A stretch of 64,000 bases of DNA, taken from Rhynchopus sp. YZ270_cl-10. Taxonomy: Eukaryota; Euglenozoa; Diplonemea; Diplonemida; Diplonemidae. This document shows, in pieces, positions 25,953-36,500 of this stretch. Position numbers and translations under genes: made by a program. Where the stretch lies: positions 744,001 to 808,000 of the forward strand of contig OZ037926.1 of NCBI GenBank assembly GCA_964035575.1. The letters are read 5' to 3'. Under the pieces are notes generated by a model. The model was not told the DNA's origin, did no database searches, and saw nothing but the letters and a program-made list of their open reading frames with translations. The number at the start of each line of letters is the position of its first letter. Position 1 is the first letter of the stretch.

Positions 25953-27392
25953 CTATGTCACATTCATCATCGCCATCGTCTGCTTCCGGAGGTATCCTTT
26001 TGTCCTTCGGTGTGAATACGTTGCAGCCCAGTCCTCTGAGGGAGTGCCTTGGACCCACTGTAGCATTTGATCGTCTAACGAGCACAGATCGGGTGGTGGT
26101 GGACGCCCTCTGTTGGGACCGAGGTGGCTGAACATTTTATTCATCGCTGATTCACGACTACGCCGTTTTTTCTTTTTTATGCTCTTTTTCGCCGCTATCT
26201 CCTTCTCCCCTCCGTCATCAATCTCCTCCGCTCGACGTCGGCTTTTGCATAAAAGCGCCATCCTTTCCGTCATCTCCACCGGCTTCTTCTTCGCAACCGG
26301 GCCTTCTCTGCTTCGTGGAGGCCAATGAAGGGATCCTGTTGTCCCTGGCTTTTCTACCCGCTTGACATAAGCACTGTGCAACTCTTTTGAAATTAATGCA
26401 GAATTCTCTGCCGTTGCTGTCGCATCGATGTGCGACATATGAGTAAGAATGCTGTAAATATCTAATCCTCTCGCATTGTGCACACCCCCCGAAACGCATG
26501 GATTGGTACTAAAGGTTTTCATGTGTTGCGCGGTGCGTACTGCAGCCATTGGTGACTCTTTAGAGACGAGGTGGCGACGTGATCGGCGGACCGCCTTTTT
26601 ATGTTCCTCAGCGCCACCCATAACATGGCACCGCCGTGCGTCATCAACAATACCTAGAAACCCCTCCGCCTGCCTCCTCTTCTCCAACACTTGGTCTAAC
26701 TTCACTGCAGACCGCGCCGCCTCGTCAGCAACGTTCCTCTCTATCTGCTCTTCAATACCCCCACGCTGTACAGTACCGGCTATGTAAGACCACCCACCCT
26801 CAGCCATGGATACATGAGGTTCCGAACAGAGTGATGCCTCCTTTACTTCATCCTCCTGCCCAAGAAAGGAACGACGTGAGGTAGCAAGCTGCAGAGATTT
26901 GTCTGGTGTAGGGGAGAGCGGAGTTTCCTCGAATGAAAGCCCCGAAATGTCACATAAATCCACTGCCGGAACGTCTTCTTCGCTTTGGATGAGACGCAAC
27001 GCTTCTGATAAGTCTGCTGCAGTAGTGTCGGGGGGAGTTTCTTTACGAAGGGCTTGAACCGCAACCTTCGCTTCAACTACAAGCCTGACAAATGCAGCAA
27101 GGCTTACATCCACTTCCCCTTCTTCTTCTGTAAAAGCGCATAATAGGTTACCAGGGTCCGGAGATTCCGGTAGGCGCACCCCAGCTCGGCTTAGCGCAGC
27201 GTTGATAACGTCGCTTTGTGTGTCCTGAACCCACCATGGGAATTTGGCGAGAGTAGAATGCACATCGCGGGCACACCGGAGGGAGCGAACGCCTTCGTAG
27301 GTTCGAACACAGACTTGGAGGTCGTCATAGCCGAGAACCCCAAGAGGGTCTTGTTGCGCGGTGTGCAGGTCCAAGGGATCTCCCTCGGACAT
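25953..27392 (-). CDS. Unrecognised 479-residue protein
   Basis: Single open exon from the ATG at 27392 to the stop at 25953. The family was not recognised. The first 120 residues are helical and acidic, and the stretch EVDVSLAAFVRLVVEAKVA has the look of the second helix of an EF-hand-like pair, but no complete calcium loop is present. The middle is low in hydrophobic runs. The C-terminal third is strongly basic (AKKSIKKKKRRSRES near residue 410), a possible nuclear or microtubule/RNA-binding patch. There is no signal peptide or membrane segment. Length, codon usage and unbroken frame argue for a real gene. It lies between the LRR gene and NOC3, all on minus. Confidence 0.75.
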   Translation of the reverse strand: MSEGDPLDLHTAQQDPLGVLGYDDLQVCVRTYEGVRSLRCARDVHSTLAKFPWWVQDTQSDVINAALSRAGVRLPESPDPGNLLCAFTEEEGEVDVSLAAFVRLVVEAKVAVQALRKETPPDTTAADLSEALRLIQSEEDVPAVDLCDISGLSFEETPLSPTPDKSLQLATSRRSFLGQEDEVKEASLCSEPHVSMAEGGWSYIAGTVQRGGIEEQIERNVADEAARSAVKLDQVLEKRRQAEGFLGIVDDARRCHVMGGAEEHKKAVRRSRRHLVSKESPMAAVRTAQHMKTFSTNPCVSGGVHNARGLDIYSILTHMSHIDATATAENSALISKELHSAYVKRVEKPGTTGSLHWPPRSREGPVAKKKPVEMTERMALLCKSRRRAEEIDDGGEKEIAAKKSIKKKKRRSRESAMNKMFSHLGPNRGRPPPPDLCSLDDQMLQWVQGTPSEDWAATYSHRRTKGYLRKQTMAMMNVT

Positions 27393-27818
27393 ACATGAGA
27401 TGTTGTAAAATGTTCAGAGAAATAAACTAAAGTTGAAAACACAACAGACCCTCTCTCGTGAACAGTGTGGACACCTAACACTATAAAAGAAGTTGATGAA
27501 ACCCTAATCGGACCCTTCTAGTTTGACCCTCACCTTGATCTCTTAAATCTTTATCGCACAACAAAAAAAAACGAATATCTGAGGGATATATATGAGGGGG
27601 AGGAGGAGAGAGAGAGAGAGAAAGAAAAAAAGGTAGAGAAGAAGCATTTTTTTATAGATCTCGTTCGAATTTTTGATCGTCCCTTTTTTTTAACTCTGTT
27701 TTTTTCTTTTCAGTTGATTTTTTTTTTTTGTTTTGCCTTTTTTGATCATGAAAAACTGACTAACCTACCCCAAAAAAAACACTCCATTGAGGTTCCGTTA
27801 CGATTCCCCTTTTCTCTC
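27393..27818. promoter_or_regulatory. Spacer between NOC3 and the 479-residue gene
   Basis: 426 bp. On the minus strand it contains the 3' end of NOC3, long T/A runs and a purine-rich (AG) stretch near 27600-27640. About 60 bp upstream of the 479-residue gene's start lies a copy of the CACGAGAGAGGG motif (about 27450-27480), which also occurs in introns elsewhere in the window. Confidence 0.4.
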
Positions 27819-30347
27819 TCAACCTTCTTCTATTGCTGCTACAATCTTCCGTTTTTTCTGTTGCGGGTTCTCCAACTCTGCAAGCTCGGCGGAGCGTTTT
27901 GCTGATGCGAGACGCTCCTCGTTTTCTGCCTGGAGGAGGGCTTGTTGGCGACGCTTGAGGGTAGCACGGTCCATCTTGCGGTTAACCTCTAATGGCGCAG
28001 GTTTGAAGCCTCCTGTCGAGATGTCGTATCCTTTCACGACTTCGTCGAAGTTGATGCCCATGAGGGTGGAGTGGAGTGTCGCGAGACGTTGTGAGTTTGT
28101 TGACAGCCCTTTGTGTTGTTTCAGCATTGCGCTCGCGTATTCGCGTACAGTGGGGTGGTAGCTTTGGCGGTGAAGGTTGAGGTCCCAGCTCACCGAAGAC
28201 ATCGCATTAACGTGGTCGGGCACTTCGCATTCATAGTCGTATGCTCCGCCGGCAGCCTCCTCACCTCCGTCGTGGAGCGTCGCAAGGCTTGTGTACTTCT
28301 GCAACAGACGCCTGCAGAAGGCAAGAATACCGAGAGACACATGAGGAGGGGTATGTCCACTCAGAAGCTCCAAACGCCTGAAGAATGCGGCAACGCGTTG
28401 CTGTGGGACCTAAAGGGGGGAGAGAGAGAGGATTGTTTCATATACTAACTATTCTATTGAATAGAAGGTATAGGAAAGAGAATGTGTTTATAAAAAAAGT
28501 TGCCATGAAATACAAAGCCCTCTCGTGACACAGTGCACCTTTGGTACAAAATGACCGGCTGTACCGGGGGTGGACACCTACATCCATTTCGTTTACATCT
28601 GATAAAAAAAAAATTGAGACGTATACAAAGCCTTCTCATGACAGTCCTATATCCATGAGGTTGGCGTCTGATATGCCCTCAGGTGCTGGGGGGATGTGGT
28701 CCTCGATTGCAAAAGGGGAGAGTATACCTTCTTCGGTTGAAGCAGCATGAGATCAAGCGCACGGAGAGCGAGGCGTGACCGTTCAAGCCTTTCCTTGAGA
28801 GTGTTGCGGGGTGGGTCTGATTTGCGGCCTCGTGGTGCAACCATGGAGACTGCTGTGGTGACGTCGTCGGTGGGCCTCCCTGCTTCGTCAAACTGCTGCT
28901 CTTCGTCTATTCTGGAGCGTTCGTCGTGCTGCGAGGAGACGCCGAAGGCAAAGGGCAGGATCGTGTACAGCTTCTCATAGTACGGTGCAATGTCTATGGC
29001 CACACCCTCAGAGGTGCTGTCCTTCTGTGAGTTGTTCGCAAGGATCGCTACAGTGATGATCCCGTTCATCATCGCAGCAGTCGTGACACCGTCGGTCTCA
29101 AGCACATCGCGGATGGCTTGCAGCAAAAGCTCAAACAAACTGAAATGGTTTTGAGTGATAAAAATGTGTCATTTTTTAGGGCGATAAAGGGAAGTATTGA
29201 GACGGTGACAAAGATGGAACCTAAAAAAAATAGGAACCTCGCTGCACATTCAGTGATAAGCTAAGAAATAACAGTGTTCCCGCATAGAAACATTGCTATT
29301 TTCTTTGATGGCACCTCTCAATGTGCATCACACAAAGGATGCATTGCGGTAGACTTAGCTGCCTTACACCCGCTTCCTCTAATCGGAAGAGGAAGAAAAA
29401 ATGAAGGTTATATGATGAACTAGGCCTCTCGTGCTTAAGTCGCCTTGATCACATTCGTTATCAAAGGGGGAAAAAAAAATGTGGAAATACCTAAAATCAA
29501 TCATCGGTGCAAACTTTGCAAGCCCCTCCATGACCGGGCCGAACAGCATGCTTTGCCTATACCGGGGTGCGGTCTTGCACACCTCGAGCGTTCTGAGGAA
29601 GGTGGTGATGACCTTGTTCAGCATGTTCGTCTGCAGCTTCAGAAGCTCGACACGGCCCACCGACGCCTGCCCCTTCTCAAGGATCTTGGCAAGCTCCTTG
29701 TCTTCTTTCTTTTGCTGCTTTTTGATCTTCTTTTCTTTGACGATGTCTCTCGCGTGCACATCCATCACCCTGATCCGGACGCACACAAGCGAGGCGAGGA
29801 GGCGGTGGTTCACTCCGTGTCCACGGTCCTTCACGCAGTCGCTGATGTACTGCAGGGCGGAGAGCACGGCTTCTGTGGGATGCGGTGCGGACAGAATCGT
29901 TCTGACAGACGAAACGCACATATTAGCGAGACGTGGGTGGCGGGAGTTCGCGCTGTTGACAATAGTGTCGATAACACTACTTCCGAAGTTGAAGTCCTGC
30001 GCTGCAGGGAGGATCTCACACAGGCAGGTCAAGGCAATGTACTGCGCATCTTCGCTCTTCTTATGTGCAAGCCCAACCAGCTGTCCTAAGAACTTTCGGT
30101 AGTACATCAGAATTTTCTGTTCCACTGCTTGCAGGTTGCGGACGTCCTTCGACTTCATCTGGCTCTTTTCCTGGTCGGTCAGCTCCTTAATCTTGTAGCC
30201 AGGAAGGATGTCCACGAAGATGGAGGCCTCGTCACGCAGGTTCTGTGCTGCATCGGAGAGCCCGGACACCTCGCGCTTGTGGATGGCGCGCAGCTCCTTG
30301 ATACGCGTCATCGTGTAGCCATGGTCCTCGCCATGGTTCTTCTCCAT
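27819..30347 (-). CDS. NOC3: NOC3-family nucleolar complex protein
   Basis: Three exons on minus: 30347-29491, 29139-28728 and 28409-27819, giving 619 residues; phases agree and donors are GTATTT and GTATAC. The N-terminal NOC3p region includes DILPGYKIKELTDQEKSQMK and a conserved CLCEILPAAQDFNF stretch, then a Lys-rich segment (KEKKIKKQQKKEDKEL). The C-terminal CBF/Mak21-type domain begins at the third exon (VPQQRVAAFFRRLELL, about residue 424) and contains VNAMSSVSWDLNLHRQSYHP. In yeast and human, NOC3 works with NOC2 in pre-60S ribosome assembly and export and has been linked to replication origins. The length is close to the yeast protein (about 660). The start at 30347 is the first ATG in good context; the frame is open upstream. 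Confidence 0.93.
28505..28540 (-). repeat. Intronic motif H2 in NOC3
   Basis: On minus, CACTGTGTCACGAGAGGGCT then TTGTATTTCA. Related copies occur at 28620-28645 (same intron), 42900-42930, 59037-59070 (CFAP43 intron) and, in part, 27450-27480. Confidence 0.75.
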
Positions 30348-31361
30348 TGTGTTGGTTGTGTTGTTTGGTGTATTTTTTTGTGTACTGTAAGTTGTGAAAT
30401 ATTTGAGGGGACCGTTGAAAGGGAAGTTCAAAGTGCCTAACACCTCCACCGGGACACCAGGGCGGACGCAGACTGCTTCTCCACGAGGTTGTCGAACCCC
30501 TCAGTTCATTGGCATGCGATTTCTACGTAAAATTGTTATCGTACGGTGTGCATGAAGGGGGTTGTCGAGGGGTGGGGGGTCAGCCTGAGTGGGAAAAAAA
30601 AGGGAGTGTTGCTGTTTTCATATTTGGGGCTTTGTTGTTTTGCTGAAGACAATTGTTTGTATTAATTTTTTTTCTCTTCTTCCCGTACGTTTTTTACATT
30701 CCATTAGTCGGTGACGAAGAAGATATCCGAAAGAATAGTAACCGCAACGGGAGTCGACAACCATGGGAAAACAGCCCGCCTTTGGTGGCTTCAGTGACTC
30801 CTTACGTAAACCCGCAAAAAAGTGACTTGAGGAGGAACAAGCTACACAAACAAAATAGGACAAAGACAGGGTAGCTTACAGGTGCTCCCAATTCTTGGCG
30901 ACTGTAAGGACAAGAGAGCAGGGGGGAACATATCCATCTTGGTGTCCACGCTATCCAATAGGGTACTTACCCTCTCTTCGGGTTATCCTGGACAGGCGGC
31001 ACACCGCTTATACTTGTAGCAACTTTCTTCACTTTTTTATGTGCAACTGGTGTTACCGAAATCCTGTCAGAGAATTTTACTGGGTACTGGGTACTAGCAA
31101 AATCGTTAAGGAAATCTAAAGTGAACCCCCTTTGTGTCAAGGACCTGTCAGGGGCCTGTCAATATCGGCACTTTCGGGAACACTATAGTGACGTATTATT
31201 TTTGCAGGCACTTTTACTATGATGCTTATCTAAGAACAACGAACCAATCGACCTGCATGAGACGTGCTATGAACACAGCATTCCCAATGGACTGCTAAGG
31301 TGCATCGCAAGGCAGCATATTACCCCCTATCTTTGACGTACAATCAGAGGTTCGAGGCTGC
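30348..31361. other. Spacer upstream of NOC3
   Basis: About 1 kb without a supported gene. It holds the NOC3 promoter/5' UTR. At 31142-31168 a stretch reads, in reverse complement, CCGATATTGACAGG...CTGACAGG, a diverged copy of the 30-bp direct repeats at 40979 and 42110. Confidence 0.4.
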
Positions 31362-32332
31362 TCAATAATAAAAAGGAACATAGACACATCTAAATGAGCA
31401 CACAGCTTCTCCGGAAGAGTGACACCACATCCTGCCACCCGAGCTCTGGACGGTAGAGGTCTGCTCGACTGCTTTTAATACGATACGACGCATACTAGAG
31501 AGCTGTTGCATGCCTTTGTAGTCAAACACATAGCACCCAATGGGCTTATTGTGTGCCATCTGGCGTACAAGGCCTGCTGCAGGACGATGTTCATCGGTGC
31601 GTTTGTTGCGGGTAGTTCCGTCATGAGTGGTGGGTAAACAGTAGTATTCTGTCTCCCTTTTCTGACAGTGCCTCTGCAATTGGTGTTACCCAAGATGTGA
31701 TTGTGAATGACACATCCTGCTCCGTCCTGTCATTTTGTTTGAGACGCTTCCGGTCTTTGTGTTGATATGCAAATACAGAAGACCTTCGCTTGAGCCGCAG
31801 TGTGCAAGGTAGCCAAACCCCCTCCTCCGATGCGATGCACATTGCCAGCTCCAACGATAGTACGACCCAGTCTGCGAGGAAGATGTCGTTAAGAGCTGCG
31901 CCAAGCCATCGTCTGCTGGGTTTTGCATATCCCACCATGCCAAGACAACTGGACAAGGCCTGTAGCCTCCCACATCTCATCTTCAGGGACAGTACGCACA
32001 ACGTAGTAACAAGCGTGTCTCAAGAAAGGATCTGCGAGCTCTTCTCCCAGTGTGTCAAAGTCGTAGATGTAAAGATCTGTGCGGGCTTCTCTCGTTGGTG
32101 TGAGCCATACGTAGTTTGGGGTGGTTGAGGAATGTGTTTTGTCCTGTTTGTGGGATGCTTGGGTCCAGAACTCTTTGAAACAATCCATCACTTTCCCCTC
32201 CTCAAGAACAGAACGTGCGAGAAGACCCAAATCCCTATAGTCACTGTCAAAAAAAATGGTAGTTATTGATGCATCCAACTGGCCCACGATTGCCAGCCAT
32301 CCGGATGAAAGCAAAAAGCACCCTGCGGCCAA
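31362..32332 (-). pseudogene. Broken coding-like region, family unknown
   Basis: Several overlapping minus-strand open frames of 95-147 codons have protein-like composition (for example DLYIYDFDTLGEELADPF and KPIGCYVFDYKG) but no single frame spans the region. This suggests a decayed gene or mobile-element remnant. No domain was recognised. Its 5' edge overlaps a dispersed repeat (32277-32373) also found at 51.8 and 61.4 kb, which favours a mobile-element origin. Confidence 0.4.
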
Positions 32333-32373
32333 CAGAAGGTGTGGAAAGGAAACCTCATAGCTTTGCCCGCACC
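32277..32373 (+). repeat. Dispersed repeat A, copy 1
   Basis: Contains GCCAGCCATCCGGATGAAAG, ACCCTGCGGCCAACA and GGAAACCT in the same order as copy 3 at 61408-61510. The front part also matches copy 2 at 51799-51870. Confidence 0.8.
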
Positions 32374-32453
32374 AGGCCTTTTGCTAACTTTGGGACTTTC
32401 CCCCTGAATGGCATGATGGTCAAAAAAAAATAATTTCCTGGAAAAAAAAGTAC

Positions 32454-32545
32454 ATTCCGAGCTTTCCCGCCTGGTGAAAGCGGTCGTCGCGCGCTTCGCG
32501 CGCGCCTCCCTGCCAGCCACAGGGTGGAGAGGCGAAGGGTCAGCT
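32454..32545 (+). repeat. Dispersed repeat B with GC hairpin, copy 1
   Basis: CGAGCTTTCCC, then AAAGCGGTCG, a CGCGCG...CTTCG...CGCGCG hairpin, then CTCCCTGCCAG. The same order is found at 51226-51312. Confidence 0.8.
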
Positions 32546-32835
32546 TTGCGAGATATAAACAAAAAACGGAATATAATCCTTTATTAACGGTCCTTGGTCT
32601 TGCGCCTTACGTACACTAACCGTACAAAATCAATACGTCTTCCAGAAGCAGGGGCTGTTGCAACGGTTGGGTTCCTTTGAAATAAGAATGGTCAATTTTT
32701 TGCAGCTTGGGTCAAGTTTCATTTCTGGCTGCAAAATGCAAGGGAATCCCCTTAGACATTGTAAAATGGCACCGTAGGCAGGAAGAAAATAGCGTACAGC
32801 GAGCGCAGCGAGCAGAAAAATTGTAAGGTGTCATC

Positions 32836-33187
32836 GTGCCATCGTGCCATCGTGCCATCGTGCCATCGTGCCATCGTGCCATCGTGCCATCATGCCATCA
32901 TGCCATCATGCCATCATGCCATCATGCCATCATGCCATCATGCCATCATGCCATCATGCCATCATGCCATCATGCCATCATGCCATCATGCCATCATGCC
33001 ATCATGCCATCATGCCATCATGCCATCATGCCATCATGCCATCATGCCATCATGCCATCATGCCATCATGCCATCATGCCATCATGCCATCATGCCATCA
33101 TGCCATCATGCCATCATGCCATCATGCCATCATGCCATCATGCCATCATGCCATCATGCCATCATGCCATCATGCCATCATGCCATC
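32836..33187 (+). repeat. 8-bp satellite, 44 copies
   Basis: Seven copies of GTGCCATC (32836-32891) run without a break into 37 copies of ATGCCATC (32892-33187). The open frames here are artefacts of the 8-bp period. Inverted copies of the unit (GGCATGATG) follow at about 33243-33264 and 33294-33313. Confidence 0.97.
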
Positions 33188-33545
33188 TGGGGGGGAAATC
33201 CCCAGGTGATGGATAGCGAAAGCCCTGCCCCACCACCCCCCGTGGCATGATGGTGGCATGATGGAAAAAAAAAATAAAAAACGCCCAAAAACGTGGCACG
33301 ATGGCATGATGGTTAGCAAAAGGCCTGGCCCGCACCACAAAAAAAAAAAAAAATCGGGGGACCTTTTTTTCCTCAACGTCACCCCAAAAAGGCTAGCCCC
33401 ACGTTACCACCCAATCCCTCACGGTGGGTTCTTGTACAAAGTCGCCCCGAAGGCTAAATGAATTTCAAAGGTATTAGATGCAGGATCAATCCAATGATTT
33501 TTTGTTTTAAATGCCACTTGACAGTCTTTCGCTATTTTTTTTTTC
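33188..33545. other. Spacer 3' of the Furry gene
   Basis: Contains inverted copies of the satellite unit, homopolymer runs, and at 33312-33328 the reverse complement of CCAGGCCTTTTGCTAAC (32372-32388). No gene was seen. Confidence 0.5.
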
Positions 33546-36500
33546 TCATTCAAAAACACCTTCGAGCACAGAGGAAAAACGGTAGGCGAGGACTGAGACA
33601 CGCGGTATTGCTGTGGTTTGGGAGTGGCTTTTTAGGAGACCATCCGCACGCGTCCAGGGGGTGTCACAGACGTACACTACACTTTCCGAGGGAAACAGAG
33701 CGGAGCCCTTTACCGCTGCCACGATCTCCTCCCTGCCTGCCTCTGTAACGTCGGACGTCTTGCACGACACCATCACCAAGGCTTTCCCTTTCATCTTGAA
33801 CACCACTGCTGCCAGCACTGCGGCATGCACCTTCCCTGCACCGTCCACCCACACCGCTTCGGGCTGTGCCCATATGGGCAAACCTTCCTCTTCCTCTTCC
33901 TCCAGATCCTCCTCGCTGCTCCACTCATCGGAACTCATTGCTTCAACTTCCGGTGCAGGGATTATTGGCGCTTCGTCTCCAGCAAGAGGATAGTAGTTAA
34001 ACGCCCCGCCTACGGAGGAGAAGCAGACAATAGGGGGGTCGTGCCGCTCAGCTTTGGTAGGTGTTTCAGGTGCAAAGGGGATGGGCATGAGGTCAACGTG
34101 GATGCCTGCATGGCGTGTCTGTGTCGCAGCGACAGCACGGCTGACGGACCGTGCACCTTCCTCCAAAGAGGCGCCTGAAGTGAGCATTTTATTCCGCCGT
34201 TCACTGCCACGCGGGGACAGCTGCGGGAGCTGCTGTCTGGAGGTCGGTTTGTCACGAAGCTGGCCTAAGCTGAGACAATGCGCTGCATATGATTTGGCGG
34301 GGCCCTGTGGAAGAAGAGAAATGTTTTTTTTTTTTGCAACGATAATTGATATATTGGTGTGGCTGACGACCTCAAAATAGCAGAAAAATAGCACCACCCC
34401 TTCAGCCACACCAATTATATTAGCATTATTTGCCTCTCTTTTGGTTTAAATTCTCTCGAGTCTTTTATTAGGAAGCTGGAAGTGTACAAAAATGATAAAA
34501 TTCTGACAAAAAAAGGAGAGGGAAAGAATGTCGGCATACCGCAGCAAGCGTCGGAAGGATCTGCAGCACCGATGCAAAGGCAGTGGAGCGTGCGCCTATC
34601 TTGGTCACTGCAGGGGTGATCAGAAGGTGTGCGACGCAGCGGAGAACCCAGGGGAGGGCGCCCTGTGGTGGTGTGGTGGTGGAGAGGGAGACGGGGTAAC
34701 AGGAGAGCATGTATTTGATAAAGGCGGCACAACGCATAAGAAAAGAAGAAGGAGAACGGCAAGACAGGTTTAGAGTCGCTTAGGGCCGCATACCTCAGTA
34801 AGCTTGTCGGAGGAGTTGATCATGTGGTGGTAGTAACGTCCGATCTCCTTGTCACGAAGGCGCTGTCCACCCCAGAGCTGTGTGTGATGTTGTGTGTTTG
34901 GTTCTGTTTCACTATATTTCCTGAAAAGGTTGTGAAATGTATCACACAAAGTTTCACCCCACATTGGGCTGTGTTTCCACCTCTGAGCGACCTACACCTG
35001 CTTTTGCCACATCTAACCTCATAATGGGGGCAACTACCGGAAAGGAACCCACAAAAACATAGATGAGTGTTTCAAAACCCCCAACACATACCCCATCTGC
35101 GACGGCCTCTGTTGTCTTATGCAGAAAGTCGCTTGCATTCCCCCTTGTCCGCAGCGACAGCCCCAACTGCCCTTGGCACAACCCAGCAAGCGTTGGGATC
35201 AACCCTCTGTTAAACAATACATACAAAAAAACCCTCCATTTTTCACATACCCTTGCACGGAATGCTGAGGAAACCTCATGCAAAGCTCTGGCAGCAGACA
35301 CCCCACCAACATGCAGTGGTAATGATAGAGCACCAACGGAGGGATATCCCAGGTCTGCATGCCTTTCAGAATAATTTGGAGCAGCTGCAGCAGTGCGTCG
35401 TGGGTGCAGGGCGGGACAAGAAACATTTGGGACAACGCGGCGCGCACCAGGGTGTGCACACTGCTGTGCGCTAACGCCTCCATTGTTGCTGTAGCCGCCA
35501 ATGCTGGAGGAGGCAAGGCAGGGAGACTCAAATTGCACAGATGTGCCGCAGCCTCTACCAGCATAGGTGCCTCTCTACACCTAATCAACGACAGCACCGA
35601 CCACACAGATGGGATGTACCGCGCAGACCACATAAGCCGCAACGTAACCGGGGTAATAGCAGACAAACACGCTGCCGCCAACGCCTCATCTTTCTTGTTA
35701 ATGCACACCACCAAACCACCCGCCAACGCTTCAAAGTCTCCATTATCATCCGGCACCCCCTGGGTCAGCACAGTGTACAGTCGGATACTGCGTTTTCGGA
35801 CGGTGACGGGTGTTTCACTGCTTTTAATGCAGATGAGCACCTCGCGGGTCCAGGTTCGTAGAATATCTGTTCCCAGTGGTCGTGAAGCGACAAGAGACTG
35901 TACAAAGCTGCTGTCAATGGTGAGGTACGCGCCTTCAGAGACGAAGAGGAGGTCGAGAAGCCTGTCTCTCGCTGCAGTAGGGCGGGTGCCCTCGAAGGCG
36001 AGGAGGCTGCGTAGCAGAATGCGGCTTTTCTTGCAGACAATGATCTTAGGGTGGTTGCAGCCGACAACGCTGATGGCGTGCAGGACGCCTGCGAGGAGCG
36101 GCACCATTTGGTTGCCGCTGACGTCGTTGAAGATCTGCGCTGCGAAGACCAACGCAGTGGCAGCCCTATGGACGTACTGCTGATGCGGTGTCAACAGCCG
36201 GCTGATGTGGTGCAGAATCACCTCTGTATGCGTTACCATACTGAACGCCACATCGCACAACTCCCACGGCGAGCCACGTACCTGCAGATCCGCCACATCT
36301 GGGTCATCTGCCCGCGCACTCTCCTGAACAAGACTCGACACACACCTCTCCTGCAGCCGTGTAATAATGCTCTCGACACTCCCAATCTTCCGCCACAACT
36401 CATGCAGAACCACAGGGTGCTCGCCGTAGTACGACTCCGTCAATGAGAGCAGCTCGTCCACATCGGAGGGGGTGTCGGGTTTGAGATAGGACGCCCAGTG

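Noticed and set aside
32828-33250. Three plus-strand frames rich in Pro-Ser-Cys-His
   Set aside because: They are translations of the 8-bp satellite in three frames.
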